64,000 bases of DNA from Brasenia schreberi (GCA_036023115.1 JAYKKT010000046.1:5230001-5294000); one strand, 5' to 3'. Counted from the first letter of the stretch, positions 1-11,876 are shown. Notes: a model not told the origin generated them from the letters alone. Numbers and translations are program-made.

Positions 1-542
1 GTGAATTGTTTATATCACTCAAATACCCTCTCTCTCCTTGGGATCAACGGCCAGAATTTTGTGGATATTCATCACTGCAAAAGAAATTCGAATCGTCTCG
101 GAAACGGGGTGAATGGTAACGTTTTTTTTCCCTGACATACATAATATATTTTCCCATCTATGTATATTTATTTATTTTTCATATATATATAAAGTGAAAT
201 ATATATAGAAGGAGAGCGCAAATGGATCTGCCCATCATTCATTTATATATATATATATTATATATATTAAGAGAGATAATATAGTAATGCTCACATCAAT
301 TCACCCTTAAACATGCTCAAAAATTTAAGCATATGACCTTGAATATCAATAGTTGAAATCTTTGAATAAAAAACAATTTGTATTGAATGTATTTATTACA
401 TATTTTAAATTTTAAATTTCAAGCATCGATTTTACTTATTTGAACAATTGAAATTTAAAAAATATGTTTAAGAATGGATTGATTTACGCATGAACCCTTT
501 TTTTCTCTTATATATATACATACATACGTGTATATGTAAGCA

Positions 543-662
543 AACTTTTTTTCTAAAAGAAAACTGAGAAGCTGAAACCAGGTATCCTCGCCTGTCATAT
601 CAAACTCACAACCTTCACCCGAGTCCCCTGCCAGATGGGCTACTGCTATGAGCGCTAGGCGA
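543..662 (-). mobile_element. tRNA-derived SINE copy (antisense)
   Basis: Read on the minus strand it has a tRNA-like head with a degenerate box B (GAGTTTGATATGAC), then CGAGGATACCTGGTTTCAGC and an A-rich tail. The same order, including the ATACCTGGTTT block, recurs in the copy at 37.4 kb, so this is a dispersed family and not a functional tRNA. Confidence 0.55.
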
Positions 663-1250
663 GTGGATTAAGCAAACCCTTGCGAGATAGGTACACCCTG
701 GGTATTGAACTTAAGACCATCAACTGAGATTATTTTATTTAGATGCCTTTTGCCTTCTTAATATTATGTTATATATATATATAAGTATTTTTTCTTAAAT
801 TCTTCTGTTTTAAAAACTTTTTTTGAATTCATCATTGGGTAGTTTCTAGGCTTTCTACAGTGCTCACATAGACAACCATGGCAAGGAGGACGCTCCTGCT
901 ATGACACGATCTACTTAAAGCCAATAACGGGTAGGACCAGAAAATAAGCCCAGTTGGTGGAGGTTTGGCTCATACCGAGCTCGTAGAGACAGTTTGTTTG
1001 GTTCTGCCAATCATGTACTTGCTCAGGTTAGTGTCTTTGAATGAATGAGGTGACAGGACGGAGATGAGCAACGCCTACGACCGAAACAAAAAGACTGGAG
1101 TTGTGGGTCCGCGCTTAGAGCAGCCCGAAACGAGCCTAAGCCAGCCTAGCTCTGAATGTATTGGTTTTTGTACACATTATGATAACATTATAATAAGTAC
1201 TTACCAAATATAGCCAAAGCGGGACCCACGTGCTTGTCTTTCATGTGCCC

Positions 1251-1252
<2 letters not shown>

Positions 1253-1303
<51 letters not shown>
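1253..1303. repeat. (TA)n microsatellite
   Basis: An uninterrupted TA dinucleotide array of about 50 nt in AT-rich spacer. Confidence 0.95.
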
Positions 1304-1305
<2 letters not shown>

Positions 1306-1591
1306 AATATAAGAAATGATAAAATATTTTAAAAGTATCATTATATGATTACTCTTGATAAATGATCAAAGACAGTGCACTAGATAGACACCATGGTGCT
1401 TTATTAGTGTCATCATTGTTCGTCAAGAAAGATCTATACTTGACAGTGCATACTCGAGCCTAATCTTACTTTCTAAGATGCAAATACAAACCCTTTTATT
1501 TTATCAAACACCTTTTAAATGTTGAGATTAAGATGATTTACTCTAAAATAAAGGAGAGGCACGAGCAAACACTATCAAATTTGTGTGCATG

Positions 1592-1635
<44 letters not shown>
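1592..1635. repeat. compound (TA)n(GA)n microsatellite
   Basis: About 20 nt of TA pass directly into about 24 nt of GA. The same TA-to-GA junction recurs at 4.9, 8.7 and 9.4 kb and, in reverse complement, at 43.9, 59.8 and 61.5 kb. Confidence 0.95.
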
Positions 1636-1636
<1 letters not shown>

Positions 1637-2841
1637 AAAAAAACTTAATAAATACGCACATTCATTCACTTTCAAATTTACTTAAACATTTCAGGTGTTT
1701 GATCCTTATGATTAATGATAGGGATTGTACTTCCCATACTTGTTGAGTTTTAAATTAAAAAAAGTAAAATAGTTTTTGTAAAAGTACATTTAATGCACTT
1801 ATACTACTTTAACTTTTGTAAGGATGTGTCTAATGGAATAGATAAGTTATTTAAATAGATTTGAGCAGTATATGTTATCCATGTCCACACTTAACTTTTG
1901 AGGAGCTGATTGAATGGATACTACCCTGCACACTAAACGTTGTAAGGATGTCCTTCAACTTTTCTAAACATTTTTACAACTTCATAAAATAATACTCATG
2001 CTCCTTAAAAATAAAAAGTGGACATAAGTTTACATTGTGAAAAGTAAGCATCATCTAATTTACACATAAACATAAACATACGTATATATGTATATATAGA
2101 TACACACTTTTGAAAAGCATTTAAAAATTTACTTACGTACCTCATTTCTGAACTACATATCTTAGGATCTTTGAGGCCATTACAATTGGGTTTTCCCGTC
2201 GGCCGGCCGGAAGTGGGCCTAAAACTCAACAAACTCAATTTCTGGCCAAGTTCCGTCCCTCAAATGAAGCTTTCAATACAAATTTATAGTGATAGAAATT
2301 TAAGTTCACTACCTAACCCTAGACATATTTGACCAATGGGACAGTTACCCAGACAATACCAGGTAAACATAACACTTACCGGGACACAGTATGGGGTGGC
2401 GCCGCCGGAGGTGCCCAGGCTCAACAATCTCGGCCTCGCTAACGATGGCTACTCTTGTCCGAGAGCCACCCAGGGTACCGGTTTACGTACGTCTCTCTCT
2501 CTCTCAGTTGTAGTTGGCTGGGTTCTGCTTGTCCTTAACAGCTTTTTCGAGTTCGGTTCAATAATCATCTGAACTGATCAACATAAGCATGGTGTGTTAG
2601 ACTCGGTTTCGCTTATAAAAGCTCGAAAATGGCATTTTCTTTTGTTTTCTCCCATTGAAATTTAATCCATATTGATGGGATAGAACAGTTACGAAGGCAA
2701 ATGCCATCTTCTGTTTTTAGCCTTAATGATGTTTTTAGCGTTAATGAATCGTGAAATGTTAAAAAGAGGAAGATGAAAACCATGTTGAAAGAAAATAATA
2801 AAGAATATTTTAGTTTATGTTGCATTAAAAGTTAGCGTTGA

Positions 2842-2914
2842 CATATGATCGAGTTCTATCAAAACAAAGAATTCATGTAGCTGACTTCATGAGAAAATGC
2901 TTGTTGTTTGTTGA
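2842..2914 (+). mobile_element. 3' end of an RTE-type LINE
   Basis: The stretch runs AACAAAGAATTCATGTAGCT, then GACTTCATGAGAAAATGCTT and a TTG-rich tail. The same order occurs at 27.85 kb (plus) and 22.9 kb (minus). A conserved GTAGCC-GA-CC-CAT block followed by (TTG)n is the usual 3' terminus of plant RTE-type LINEs. The copy is diverged, and I found no reverse transcriptase upstream. Confidence 0.5.
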
Positions 2915-4046
2915 AACTCAAATTATTTCGATCGAATACAATGCACACATGAATTATGCTCTGTTTTAATAAAAGGTAATTTTTGGTTTGATTTTTTAAT
3001 TTCAGGGACCATTCCATGTAGAGTATTTAATTTAAGAAAATCTCTCTCAACTCTGTTAAGAAAGAGATTGTTCGACTAGCAGTTTGATTGGATTGTGCTA
3101 TTATTATGCATTTGGTTGGCCGAAAAAATTATCTCTTTGGGGGACTTTCGATTGGATTCTAACTTATGATATTGGTCTGTGTAATTTTATGAGATAGTTT
3201 GGTTCTTAAGAATCGAGGGAAGATGGTCAAAGTGTTAATGTTTTAGTACTTAGAACGGGTTATGGGTAGGGTTAAGGAATGGAGCCCGGGCCCGGTCGTC
3301 CATGGTCATTCGTGTTCTCCAGGGCCCATCCCAACTTGATGAGGACGTTGTCAAGTAGATCTCTTTCACTGACCCTACATTCAGTAGGAGCCGGATTGGA
3401 ATTTAGGTCCCGGGTCTGTCTGTCCGAAACTCAAGGTCAACGGCTGAGGCCTCTTTCGATGGTTTTCTACTGTGTTTGTATATTAAGCACTCTAATATTC
3501 AATCTGGTATAAATGTTTCCCTTCCTCTTTTTCTTTCAAATTGGCCCTATGTTTAATTGTTCGGTTGTTTCTTTCAATATATATGCTACTGTTTCCCTTA
3601 TGGAACATCCTGATGTCATTGTTGATGCAGGGAACATAGAAATTGATTTTGAATAACGAAAAGTTAAACATGAAACTCTCAATTTGACCTGAAATTGAAC
3701 CCAAAATTTTCGGGCACCGGTCGCCGGCCTACTGACTCGAAAACAAAGCCTATATAACACTGAGTAGGGGTAGTATACATGAATTCTTAGTTGTTATACT
3801 GCTCTCTCTCATCTCTTGCCAACCAGCAAAAGATGGGCTGTGGATATCAGAGCCTAAAATGACAGAGACACTTGACGTGTTTTGGATATCTAAAGATCTA
3901 ACCAGTGAGAAGTTTTGGGAAATTTGATAACAAAACTTCGAAAATGTGACACATAAAAGCCTCGGCTCTCTTTTGCAGGAAGAAAAGGCAATGGAGGACA
4001 TGAATGATTTAATGATGATCTGCGTAACTAGAAAAGCAATTTTGTT

Positions 4047-4680
4047 ATGATGAGATCTAACCAAAAAACGTATGGTGGTGATCTTGAATTCGTTCAACTT
4101 GATCTTTTCAGCAATGCCAATTGCAATCCAAATGCTACTGCATTGCTTCTACCACCCGAGGCTCTCTTTGTTCCCTTTGATAACAGGACAGAGAAAGCAC
4201 TGGCATGGGCTTAGTTCAACCACTTCACCGTCCCGAACAAGAATCACTGTTTTCAATTGGGATGATACCAGTGTTAAGGTTTGGTTTGCTTTAGTTGTGC
4301 TGGATAAGGCTTTCCTGGGTTATGAAAAGATGTATTCACTCAATGGAACTGCTATGACAGATCCCAACAATACCATCTTCATGTATGGATTAGTTAACCA
4401 TACTTATCTTCTAGCAGTAGATAAGCACACTGACCCGCCCAAACCGCCGGTCCGGGGGAAAGAGCAGACGATAATCTCCTTCACCAAGTTGACTACACCA
4501 GGTATAAAAGTAGGTTTGGGCGATGGGTTTCCTTCTAAAGTCTATTTCAATGGAGAAGAATGCACTCTACCAGCTGTACTGCCTACAAATGAAGCACATA
4601 TTGCTTATTCAATGAGTCTGTTGTCGTCCATATTGATTGCAGCTGTGGTTTTCATGTTGATGATCGATCATCTTCAGTGG
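4047..4680 (+). pseudogene. degenerate secreted/membrane protein gene, family not recognised
   Basis: Protein-like sequence in two frames. The first segment (4047-4214) encodes YGGDLEFVQLDLFSN, an NPNAT glycosylation-like site and PPEALFVPFDNRTEKALAWA, then stops at TAG (4212-4214). The same frame continues as FNHFTVPNKNHCFQLG before a second stop. A shift of one frame opens LDKAFLGYEKMYSLNGTAMT through IKVGLGDGFPSKVYFNGEEC and ends in a hydrophobic C-terminal helix (SMSLLSSILIAAVVFML) at TGA 4681. Several N-x-T sites and the terminal helix suggest a secreted or membrane-anchored ancestor. The in-frame stop and the frameshift argue for a pseudogene, although an unrecognised small intron near 4.22-4.27 kb could also explain the frame change. 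I could not name the family. Confidence 0.45.
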
Positions 4681-4903
4681 TGATTTTCATATTGGTTTTT
4701 GCTGCTGATTCTTTATTCTTAGGACGCATGAGCCCTCGATACAAATTCCGTTTAGACCTTTCCTCTGTTTTTTATGAGTGTTTCTGTGTGGACAATAGCT
4801 TTTCCACAAATATAGGTCACTGTTCTGTTTGTCCTCTTCCCGTTAGTAAATGCACTTAAATCAATGCTTATGTTGTATCATGCGAAGGAGGCTATCCTAT
4901 ACC

Positions 4904-4936
<33 letters not shown>

Positions 4937-4937
4937 C
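4904..4937. repeat. compound (TA)n(GA)n microsatellite
   Basis: A short TA run joins a GA run of about 20 nt, just downstream of the degenerate gene at 4.0-4.7 kb. Confidence 0.9.
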
Positions 4938-5531
4938 ATAGTCCATTTATACAATACATTGACTCAAATCCACTTTTATCATTTCAACCATTCGATCATC
5001 ATTAAAATGAACATGATTAAAAAAACATTTAATGTTGTATCACAAGGTGGCCTCATCCCCCACCTGCATCCATATGGTAGATTAAAGGGGCTATTCTGAA
5101 GGTTGCTTTCAGTAAAAGTAAGTTCCTCCATCTGGAGCATCAAGCACTAGTAAAATCCCACAGGCTGTACATGTTTCTACTAAGATAAGAAACAGCACAC
5201 AGCACCAGACTCTAATGACATGGGGAGCAGCAAGAACCAAGAGAAAGCAATCTGTTCCTCTGGTCCAGCTCAATTTTTAAGGCTGAAGAACATGGGCACC
5301 ATGGTCCACGTTCTGCATAAGGTAGTGACATGAATAGCGTTCTGCAACTTTGTATAGAAGTACTTAGAATTTAGTTCTTCTGAAGTTAGGACCATGTTGG
5401 AGGAGACATGCCAGCATTACCATCAACCTTAAAAATCCACTTGTACTGAGAAACAAATATGTGAAGATGTGGATTTAAACACCTGTACAATAACCATCAA
5501 AAGATTAAAGGCCATGAGTTTTATAAATTAC
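4938..5531. other. spacer, no gene seen
   Basis: I searched the minus strand here for the next ATP-citrate lyase exon (expected to start VKMMVVLGELGGRDEYSL) and did not find it. Nothing else coding is evident. Confidence 0.5.
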
Positions 5532-6785
5532 CTGAGGGATGTTATTGAACCATAAGACATGATCAGAAAGCGTTGAGCCTGGGAAGACATCTCCTCCAAT
5601 CGCAATGCCTGTAAAATTGAACGATACTCAAAAAGCTGCAAATAGATGCTAAAGTAGCGATACCAGAGAACTGTGTATACCTTCATAAATTCCATCAGTG
5701 ACGCGAGCAATTGTATTGTACATTTCATTTGACAAGCCACCCTGCATTTATAAAAAGGTGATCGTCTTTTCCCAGAAGAGTTCACTAAAACCTACATAAG
5801 TACTGGTGCATCCCAACAAACAATACATTCCTAAAGGTAGATGCCAATGACATGCTCGTTTGCTGCTACATGCAACCTACTAGGTTGAATGCTTCAATAA
5901 CTGTTATTTGATGATAGATAACTTAGTACTGTGAATTTATGCTACATTTTTTTGCTCGTTTGCTGCTACATGCAACCTACTAGGTTGAATGTTTCAATAA
6001 CTGTTATTTGATGATAGAGAACTTAGTACTGTGAATTTTTGCTACATGTTTTTCTCGAAACTGATGAATTTCACAGAAATATGGTAGGCGACTCTGTTAT
6101 TTTTACAGAAAAAAAACTGGTACACACCACCAGTTAAGGATAACACCAGAATATTATAGGAAAAACACTAGGCTGCTGACGATAGCTTTCATGGTTCCAA
6201 TTCTATAAATAAAATGTTTCTGATTACATGTGAAGCTTCATTAACAAACTGTTTGTTCTGCTAAAAGCTAAAGAGTGCACATCATGGATATCAAGCATGG
6301 ACGCTGGATAAGATACAAAAGCACAGCCACTACTATAGGTAAAACAGTGTAACAGCCAAACCAAGAGCAAGTGAAGAATAATATAATCAAGATATAGTGC
6401 GAGTGGAAGGGAAAGAACATACAGATTTGGAGACAAATCCAACAGATCCAGGCCGATAAAGTTTGCAATGAATTATGTTGTCAATCGTTCCTGCAGTGTC
6501 CCCTATCTTAAAGGCACCAGCTTGGATGCCACCAACAGTCGCAGGACCAATAACCACCTGCATGAGATCACAAACATGATATAAACAAGAACTTTCTAAT
6601 TGTCCTGAACCTTCTATAAGTTGCATTCAAGAAATGCAATAAATGAAAAAAAGTTTTCTACCTTATTATTAGCTCTGGCATAAGCAATCAACTGTTTTGT
6701 ATCAGCTTCGGGGACACCTTCAGCAATTATAGCCACATCCCTGATTGTGGGCTGTTTAAGGGCAGCCAAGGAGGAAGCAGCTGCG
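5532..6785 (-). pseudogene. internal fragment of ATP-citrate lyase subunit B (ACLB)
   Basis: ATP-citrate lyase makes cytosolic acetyl-CoA and oxaloacetate from citrate; plant ACLB is about 608 aa. Four minus-strand exons keep correct splice sites and phases: 6785-6662 (AAASSLAALKQPTI to AYARANNK), 6557-6423 ([20 protein letters not shown] to [12 protein letters not shown], exactly 45 codons), 5741-5681 (GGLSNEMYNTIARVTDGIYE) and 5608-5532 (IAIGGDVFPGSTLSDHVLWF to NNIPQ). Together they cover roughly residues 89-217 of the family. Exons for the N-terminus and for everything after NNIPQ are absent from the flanks, so this is a truncated segmental copy. Retained introns exclude a processed pseudogene. 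Odd residues are RDV where the family has KVV, and W where it has R in HVLRF. It is unlikely to give a working enzyme. Confidence 0.85.
5853..6052. repeat. 100-bp tandem duplication
   Basis: Two adjacent copies with an exact 100-nt period begin TGCTCGTTTGCTGCTACATG at 5853 and 5953 and differ at only a few sites. They lie in the intron between the second and third exons of the ACLB fragment. Confidence 0.9.
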
Positions 6786-7282
6786 CTGCAAACACAGTAA
6801 AAACACCAATTCAGTCGCACAGCAACGGAAAACACTTGTGTATTAAATGCATAATATGAAAAATACAATAATATTTTTTACTTTTAAATTCAAATATCTA
6901 TTACTGATCAAGTGGAGATGTTTAAGTGTATTTGAGCCAGGGTAACAACTTTCTTTTGTATATATATAATATTAAATGCTCAAACTCATCATTGTACCTT
7001 TATACTTTACATTTAACAAATAATATGCATTAAATGATTTTACTTTATCATCTCAACCATTTTTTAAGGTAGACAAAACTCTAAAGGAGTCAAATTCAAG
7101 GTTCAAATATATTTTTTTTTAAAGAAGCTGCTTATTTTAGAAATCGTTTAAACAGAGCATCAAAGGCAATTCGTTGGCTTGATATCGAACTTAGGTTCCC
7201 AAATTGAAACCGTCCTACAACCAGTAGTTTACGACAACTTAGGTTTAGAAATTGTATTTAAGCCTTTTCCATATTTTCTATC

Positions 7283-7378
7283 TTGGAATACAAAAGACAA
7301 AACACAATCTGGGAGTTAAGCTCCTCACCTGGGCCGAATACATGTAGCGCCCTACCGTTGAGCTAGAAGGTCGGTAAT
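7283..7378 (-). mobile_element. tRNA-derived SINE copy (antisense)
   Basis: The minus strand reads TTCTAGCTCAACGGTAGGGC (box-A-like TAGCTCAACGG) followed by a degenerate box B region (GAGCTTAACTCCC), as in the other SINE copies of this window. Confidence 0.5.
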
Positions 7379-7414
7379 GATATAAAATTTCTCAAAATTT
7401 ATATAATATAAAAT

Positions 7415-7830
7415 ATAGATGGTTTGGAACTCTCAGTTCCGATTTCAGGTCTTTGGTTATGGTTCTAGGGCCGGTTCAAACTGTCGGGTCAGTTCCAAAC
7501 CGGCTATGTCTATTCCCAGCATTCTAAAAAGGTTCATGCATATACTTAGTCTCTACAGCTTTTGGTGCGTGATCAGCATTGCTCTTGAAACAATGCACCT
7601 TATGCTTTTGAACTTCTCAGCCAATCGGTTGAGATTGTGGCTAAAGCTAGACATGGCCAGCTTGGAACTGGCTCTTCCATGCCAACTGAAACCGAACCAG
7701 GCTGAAAACCGATTGGAATCGGAACTAAACTCAGAACTATGGGCCACCTGGTCTCGTTCCAGTTTCACCTTTCAAGGAACCAGAACCGGCGGTTTTGAGC
7801 CACCAGTTCTAGTATTTTTTGAACTTCTTC
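7415..7830. repeat. GAACCGG/CCGGTTC-rich dispersed repeat
   Basis: A stretch dense in GGTTC, GAACC, CCGGTT and ACCAGAACCGG words. Similar stretches occur at 24.1, 38.0, 53.1, 54.0 and 58.2 kb. It produces spurious open frames on both strands. Confidence 0.6.
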
Positions 7831-7940
7831 TTTAAACTGAGAGCTAGTATAGACCCTGAGTGCCAGAGTCATAGATTCCAAGTTTGAGGTGGAGTTGCTC
7901 AAGAATCCCTCGAAGGTCCATTACCGAATAGAAAAAAATA

Positions 7941-8044
7941 GCTTGAATTTATGATTGTCACTAATTATGACCCAACCTGGAAAGCTTGCGGTGCTTAAAT
8001 TTATGATTGACACGAATTATGACCCAACCTGGAAAGCTTGCGGT
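7941..8044. repeat. 52-bp tandem duplication
   Basis: Two head-to-tail copies share TTATGATTG, ACCCAACCTGGAAAGCTTGC and GGTG, with starts at 7941 and 7993. Confidence 0.85.
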
Positions 8045-8275
8045 GGGATCCGAATTCAATACAAATTTTTGAGGTCTGTGCTGGTTGCGAAGGAAGGGCA
8101 TGGAAGCCTTGTGTCATAAGGAAACTTTCTTTTAATTTGCTCTTGCCGATATTTTGGCCGAGAGAACATGTAGAAGGATATGCACAAGTCTCAAGTTTTG
8201 TTATTGTATATGATAGATTTATTATTCAGATTGTGCGCTGTTGGAGAGTAGAAAACTTCTTCTTGCTATATACAT

Positions 8276-8276
<1 letters not shown>

Positions 8277-8339
<63 letters not shown>
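8277..8339. repeat. (TA)n microsatellite
   Basis: About 62 nt of TA. The sequence before it (GTGCGCTGTTGGAGAGTAGA) is nearly repeated before the next TA array at 8389, so array and flank were duplicated together. Confidence 0.95.
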
Positions 8340-8341
<2 letters not shown>

Positions 8342-8386
8342 ATTACTCGGATTGTGTGTCGTTGGAGAATAGAACGCTTCTTCCTG

Positions 8387-8388
<2 letters not shown>

Positions 8389-8426
<38 letters not shown>

Positions 8427-8437
8427 AGAGAGAGAGA
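8389..8437. repeat. compound (TA)n(GA)n microsatellite
   Basis: TA run followed by a short GA run; it abuts the left inverted repeat of the small element at 8439-8648. Confidence 0.95.
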
Positions 8438-8438
8438 A

Positions 8439-8643
8439 ATAGGTAGTAGTAAACGTATAATGTGGTGCATAATCTTGCACAAACATTTTTATTGTTTGAT
8501 CTTTGGTATCAATAATTGGAGTGATAAAACAAAAGTACATTAAAGTATAAAAATACTAACAATACTTTAAGTTCAAAGTTTCACTGTCATGCCAATCGAA
8601 CGACAAAAATATTTATGTAAGATCATGCATGTATTTACCACTA

Positions 8644-8648
<5 letters not shown>
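8439..8648. mobile_element. 210-bp MITE-like element with terminal inverted repeats
   Basis: The left end ATAGGTAGTAGTAAA (8439-8453) is the inverted complement, with one mismatch, of the right end at 8634-8648. Both ends abut TA microsatellites. The interior shares TATAATG and TGCATAATCTTGCA with the element at 11.3 kb and, in reverse orientation, with 60.9 kb. No coding capacity, so non-autonomous. The TA flanks suggest a TA target-site duplication, which is inference. Confidence 0.65.

Positions 8649-8727
<79 letters not shown>
8647..8727. repeat. compound (TA)n(GA)n microsatellite
   Basis: About 46 nt TA followed by about 34 nt GA, directly after the MITE-like element. Confidence 0.95.
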
Positions 8728-8728
<1 letters not shown>

Positions 8729-9334
8729 CCCAATATGAATACACGTCATATAATTGGATTTGCTCTTATACATATGTAATGTTAGACAGTATACAGTATT
8801 GTGTCGGACAATATATGGATTTTAATATTTTCCCTATTTTTGGATCATTAGCTGCCATTTGAATATCAATTCAAATTTTTGGTACATATTCAATTGCATA
8901 GGATCTCGCACAAATAAAAGTTCGTTATATATATATAGATATAGGTATAGTTTAGCAAGATGGAGTTAGGCAACTCAATTGTTGTTTTACAAGCAGACCT
9001 CCAACGAGGTGTTAACTGAGAATAACTTAGGGTTCACTATGGGGAGTCCGCTGAACCCACCTTGCCAATGGGGGGAAAATTAAAGAACAATTTTGACAAA
9101 GTGCAGTTTCCTTAAAGAAAATCTCATAAATCAAATTGGCTTACGCATAAAAAAGTTTTAGTCTTTTTTTTTTTGTTGAAGTAAAGATTCGGTTAAACAA
9201 AACAAGAAAAAGGGAAAGACAAAAATAATATGAGGCACACGAAACAAGGGTAGACAGAGTATGTTGAAAGAGGAAAGGTTTCCATCAGCACACCGTATTG
9301 AACTATGACCGCCCATTATTCCGTGTGTGCTGTG

Positions 9335-9441
<107 letters not shown>

Positions 9442-10040
9442 GTCAACACTAAATTCAACTAATAGTATTTTACTTATTTTGTAATCAAATGGAAAGAGAA
9501 TGTCAATATTGCATTTTAGATCAAGTAGTTAACAGCATAGTTATATATTAATTAATCCATTTAGAAGATGATGATGGGAAGAAAAAACTCAACACTAGTA
9601 GTTTGAAATCATCAGTTTTAATTACAAAAGAGACGAGAAATACCGTTGTGCACGGCACATCATGGGGCTTTCTTGGGATTTTTTTTATTGACAAGTTGGG
9701 ATTAGAGTTGTGCACTTACCCGGTATCGAAGTCATGACCTTTATTTTAAGTTTCTTTGGAGTCAACCTTCGTTTGCATTTTCTTTTGGAAAAGAAAAGGG
9801 GAAAGTTTTGGGTCGCTAATGTGTGAAGAATCAATCTCTATCGTTGCTTTCTGGTTGTGCATAGTCTGTCACTTTCGTTAATTGTCGACTTCCTTTCTTT
9901 TCAAAAGGCCAAGAGTTTGTACCTTGAAAGCCTTTCATTTCCCACTTTTTCAAATACGTTGCTTTTGGATCCCATTGGTGGAAATCCCCTGATTAAATTA
10001 TGATCAGGGATGGTAATATGGTGGATCGAGAACATGTAGA

Positions 10041-10043
<3 letters not shown>

Positions 10044-10108
<65 letters not shown>

Positions 10109-10109
10109 A
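10044..10109. repeat. (TA)n microsatellite ending in (TG)n
   Basis: A TA array of about 53 nt passes into a short TG run. Confidence 0.95.
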
Positions 10110-10194
10110 AGCTAGGTCCTACTTACTTTTGAGTGATAAGCATAATTTATAATTATTTATGAGATATTGAAAAATAAAATAAAAATTATTATTA

Positions 10195-10441
10195 TACTCG
10201 TATCATTGAAAAGCAATGACTGGATAAGTGTAAATACAGGGCAAGATCCAGTCTCCCTCTCTCTTTTTTTCTTTCTCTCTCTTTATATATATATTATGTG
10301 TGTACACATGTAGGTTGGATGTGGGTCAAGATATTTTTTTTCTCATACCCAAACCCAAACCTTGTTATGTCTTATTTTTCCTGCGCCAATTCAAAAGCAA
10401 TGAGTAGACAAGTGTCAATATAGGGCATGATCCAATATTTT

Positions 10442-10483
<42 letters not shown>

Positions 10484-10552
10484 GGTTGGATATGGGTCAC
10501 GACATCTTTTCTCCTTACCCAAGCCCAAACCTTGTTAGGTCCTCTGCACTCA
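10195..10552. repeat. tandem duplication of about 175-185 bp with internal microsatellite
   Basis: Each unit holds AAAAGCAATGA, a GGGCA-GATCCA block, a CT run, a TA run, then TAGGTTGGAT, GGGTCA, CCCAAACCTTGTTA and GTC. TAGGTTGGAT occurs at 10311 and 10482. The copies differ in microsatellite length. Confidence 0.8.
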
Positions 10553-11221
10553 TCCGCTTGGGTTGGGGTTTCACGCGTCAGATATTGCCATCCCTAGCAA
10601 TGATCGTGTCATGTCAAATCATAATAATAATGTCCGAAAAAAATATCAACTCGAATAACTGCCAGATTTTTTTCTTGTGCATTCGGGTGGTGGACATGAA
10701 GAAGACCTTTTCGGGTTGTGTTCATGCTGCTTTTCATGTCTTATCTAAAAGTGCCCACAGTTCCACATTTCGTGTCAAAACATGTCAACATGAACACGAA
10801 CCCGTTTCTTTCCCCCACTTTCTACGAAGACAAACACGAACTTATTAAGTTGTGTTCGTGTCGGGTGCTAGCGAAATCTCCACCCTGGGAGCCAATCCCA
10901 TAGAAAAGTGTATTCGCTTCCAATGTTCTCACTGCCCAAACAATGGGAAGCAACACTGCTTCATTCAATTGATGCAGATATTTATTTAAGAAAAAAGAAA
11001 AAAGAAACAAGGAAATCCATGAGTCTTTGTACATTGTGCTTTTCTTTTTCCTTTTTCATAGGCAAGCTCAGTTAGGCAGATAATTGATTTCGTGATCACT
11101 CAGTTAGAAAAGTTCTTATGTCTAGTCTCCTTAAGTCTGGTTCGTTCACTAGCTCTTATTTATGAGCAATTTGCTTCCAAGATAGATACTTTAATGGTAC
11201 CTGACCTAGGGAATAAGGGTG

Positions 11222-11296
<75 letters not shown>
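11222..11296. repeat. (TA)n microsatellite
   Basis: About 74 nt of uninterrupted TA, at the left edge of the MITE-like element starting at 11297. Confidence 0.95.
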
Positions 11297-11300
<4 letters not shown>

Positions 11301-11530
11301 AGTTTTAAATGTATAATGTTTTTTAATGCATAATCTTGCATGAATATTTCTAATGTTAGATCTTTGAGATTTGAATTCAAGAAGTATTTGATGTATTAAA
11401 TATAATATACAAAAGTTAATGATACCTTTTTAACCTTTTTAATTTAAATATCAACTATTAATCTTTAAAAATCAGACAACAAATTTATAGAACATAATGC
11501 ACAAAAAACATTATGCATTTGGACCTACCT
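11297..11530. mobile_element. MITE-like element, relative of the 8.4-kb copy
   Basis: The left end (AAATGTATAATGTTTTTT at 11308) and the inverted right end (AAATGCATAATGTTTTTT read on the minus strand from 11520) form imperfect terminal inverted repeats of about 37 nt. The left side abuts (TA)n; the right side abuts (CT)n(AT)n, which is (TA)n(GA)n in the inverted sense. TGCATAATCTTGCA inside links it to the 8.4-kb element. Confidence 0.6.
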
Positions 11531-11696
11531 CTCTCTCTCTATATATATATATAAACAAATTTTAACTATTCAACATTAAAAATAGATTGTTGATATTTGA
11601 ATTAAATAAAAAGTATAAATACCAACCAAGAACACTTTTGAGCAAGTACTTTTATACTTTTACATTTTTTAATTCAAATCTCAAACATTCATCTTG

Positions 11697-11790
11697 ATAT
11701 TTGATGACTAAGATTTACTTAAGTATACTAATACGTAAGATGAATATTTGATGCCTAACATTTGCTTGAGTATACTAACACGTAAGATGA
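11697..11790. repeat. tandem duplication of about 48 bp
   Basis: Two copies run ATATTTGATG, CTAA-ATTT, AGTATACTAA and ACGTAAGATGA back to back. Confidence 0.75.
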
Positions 11791-11820
11791 AGTAGTTATC
11801 TAAGATTTGGCATATACCAG

Positions 11821-11822
<2 letters not shown>

Positions 11823-11876
<54 letters not shown>

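Larger units (their letters stand above)
1..4046. other. repeat-rich spacer, no gene seen
   Basis: I see no convincing coding exon here on either strand. The stretch holds (TA)n and (TA)n(GA)n microsatellites near 1.26 and 1.59 kb, an antisense tRNA-derived SINE near 0.6 kb and the 3' end of an RTE-type LINE near 2.85 kb. The few open frames are short and resemble no family I know. Confidence 0.6.
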
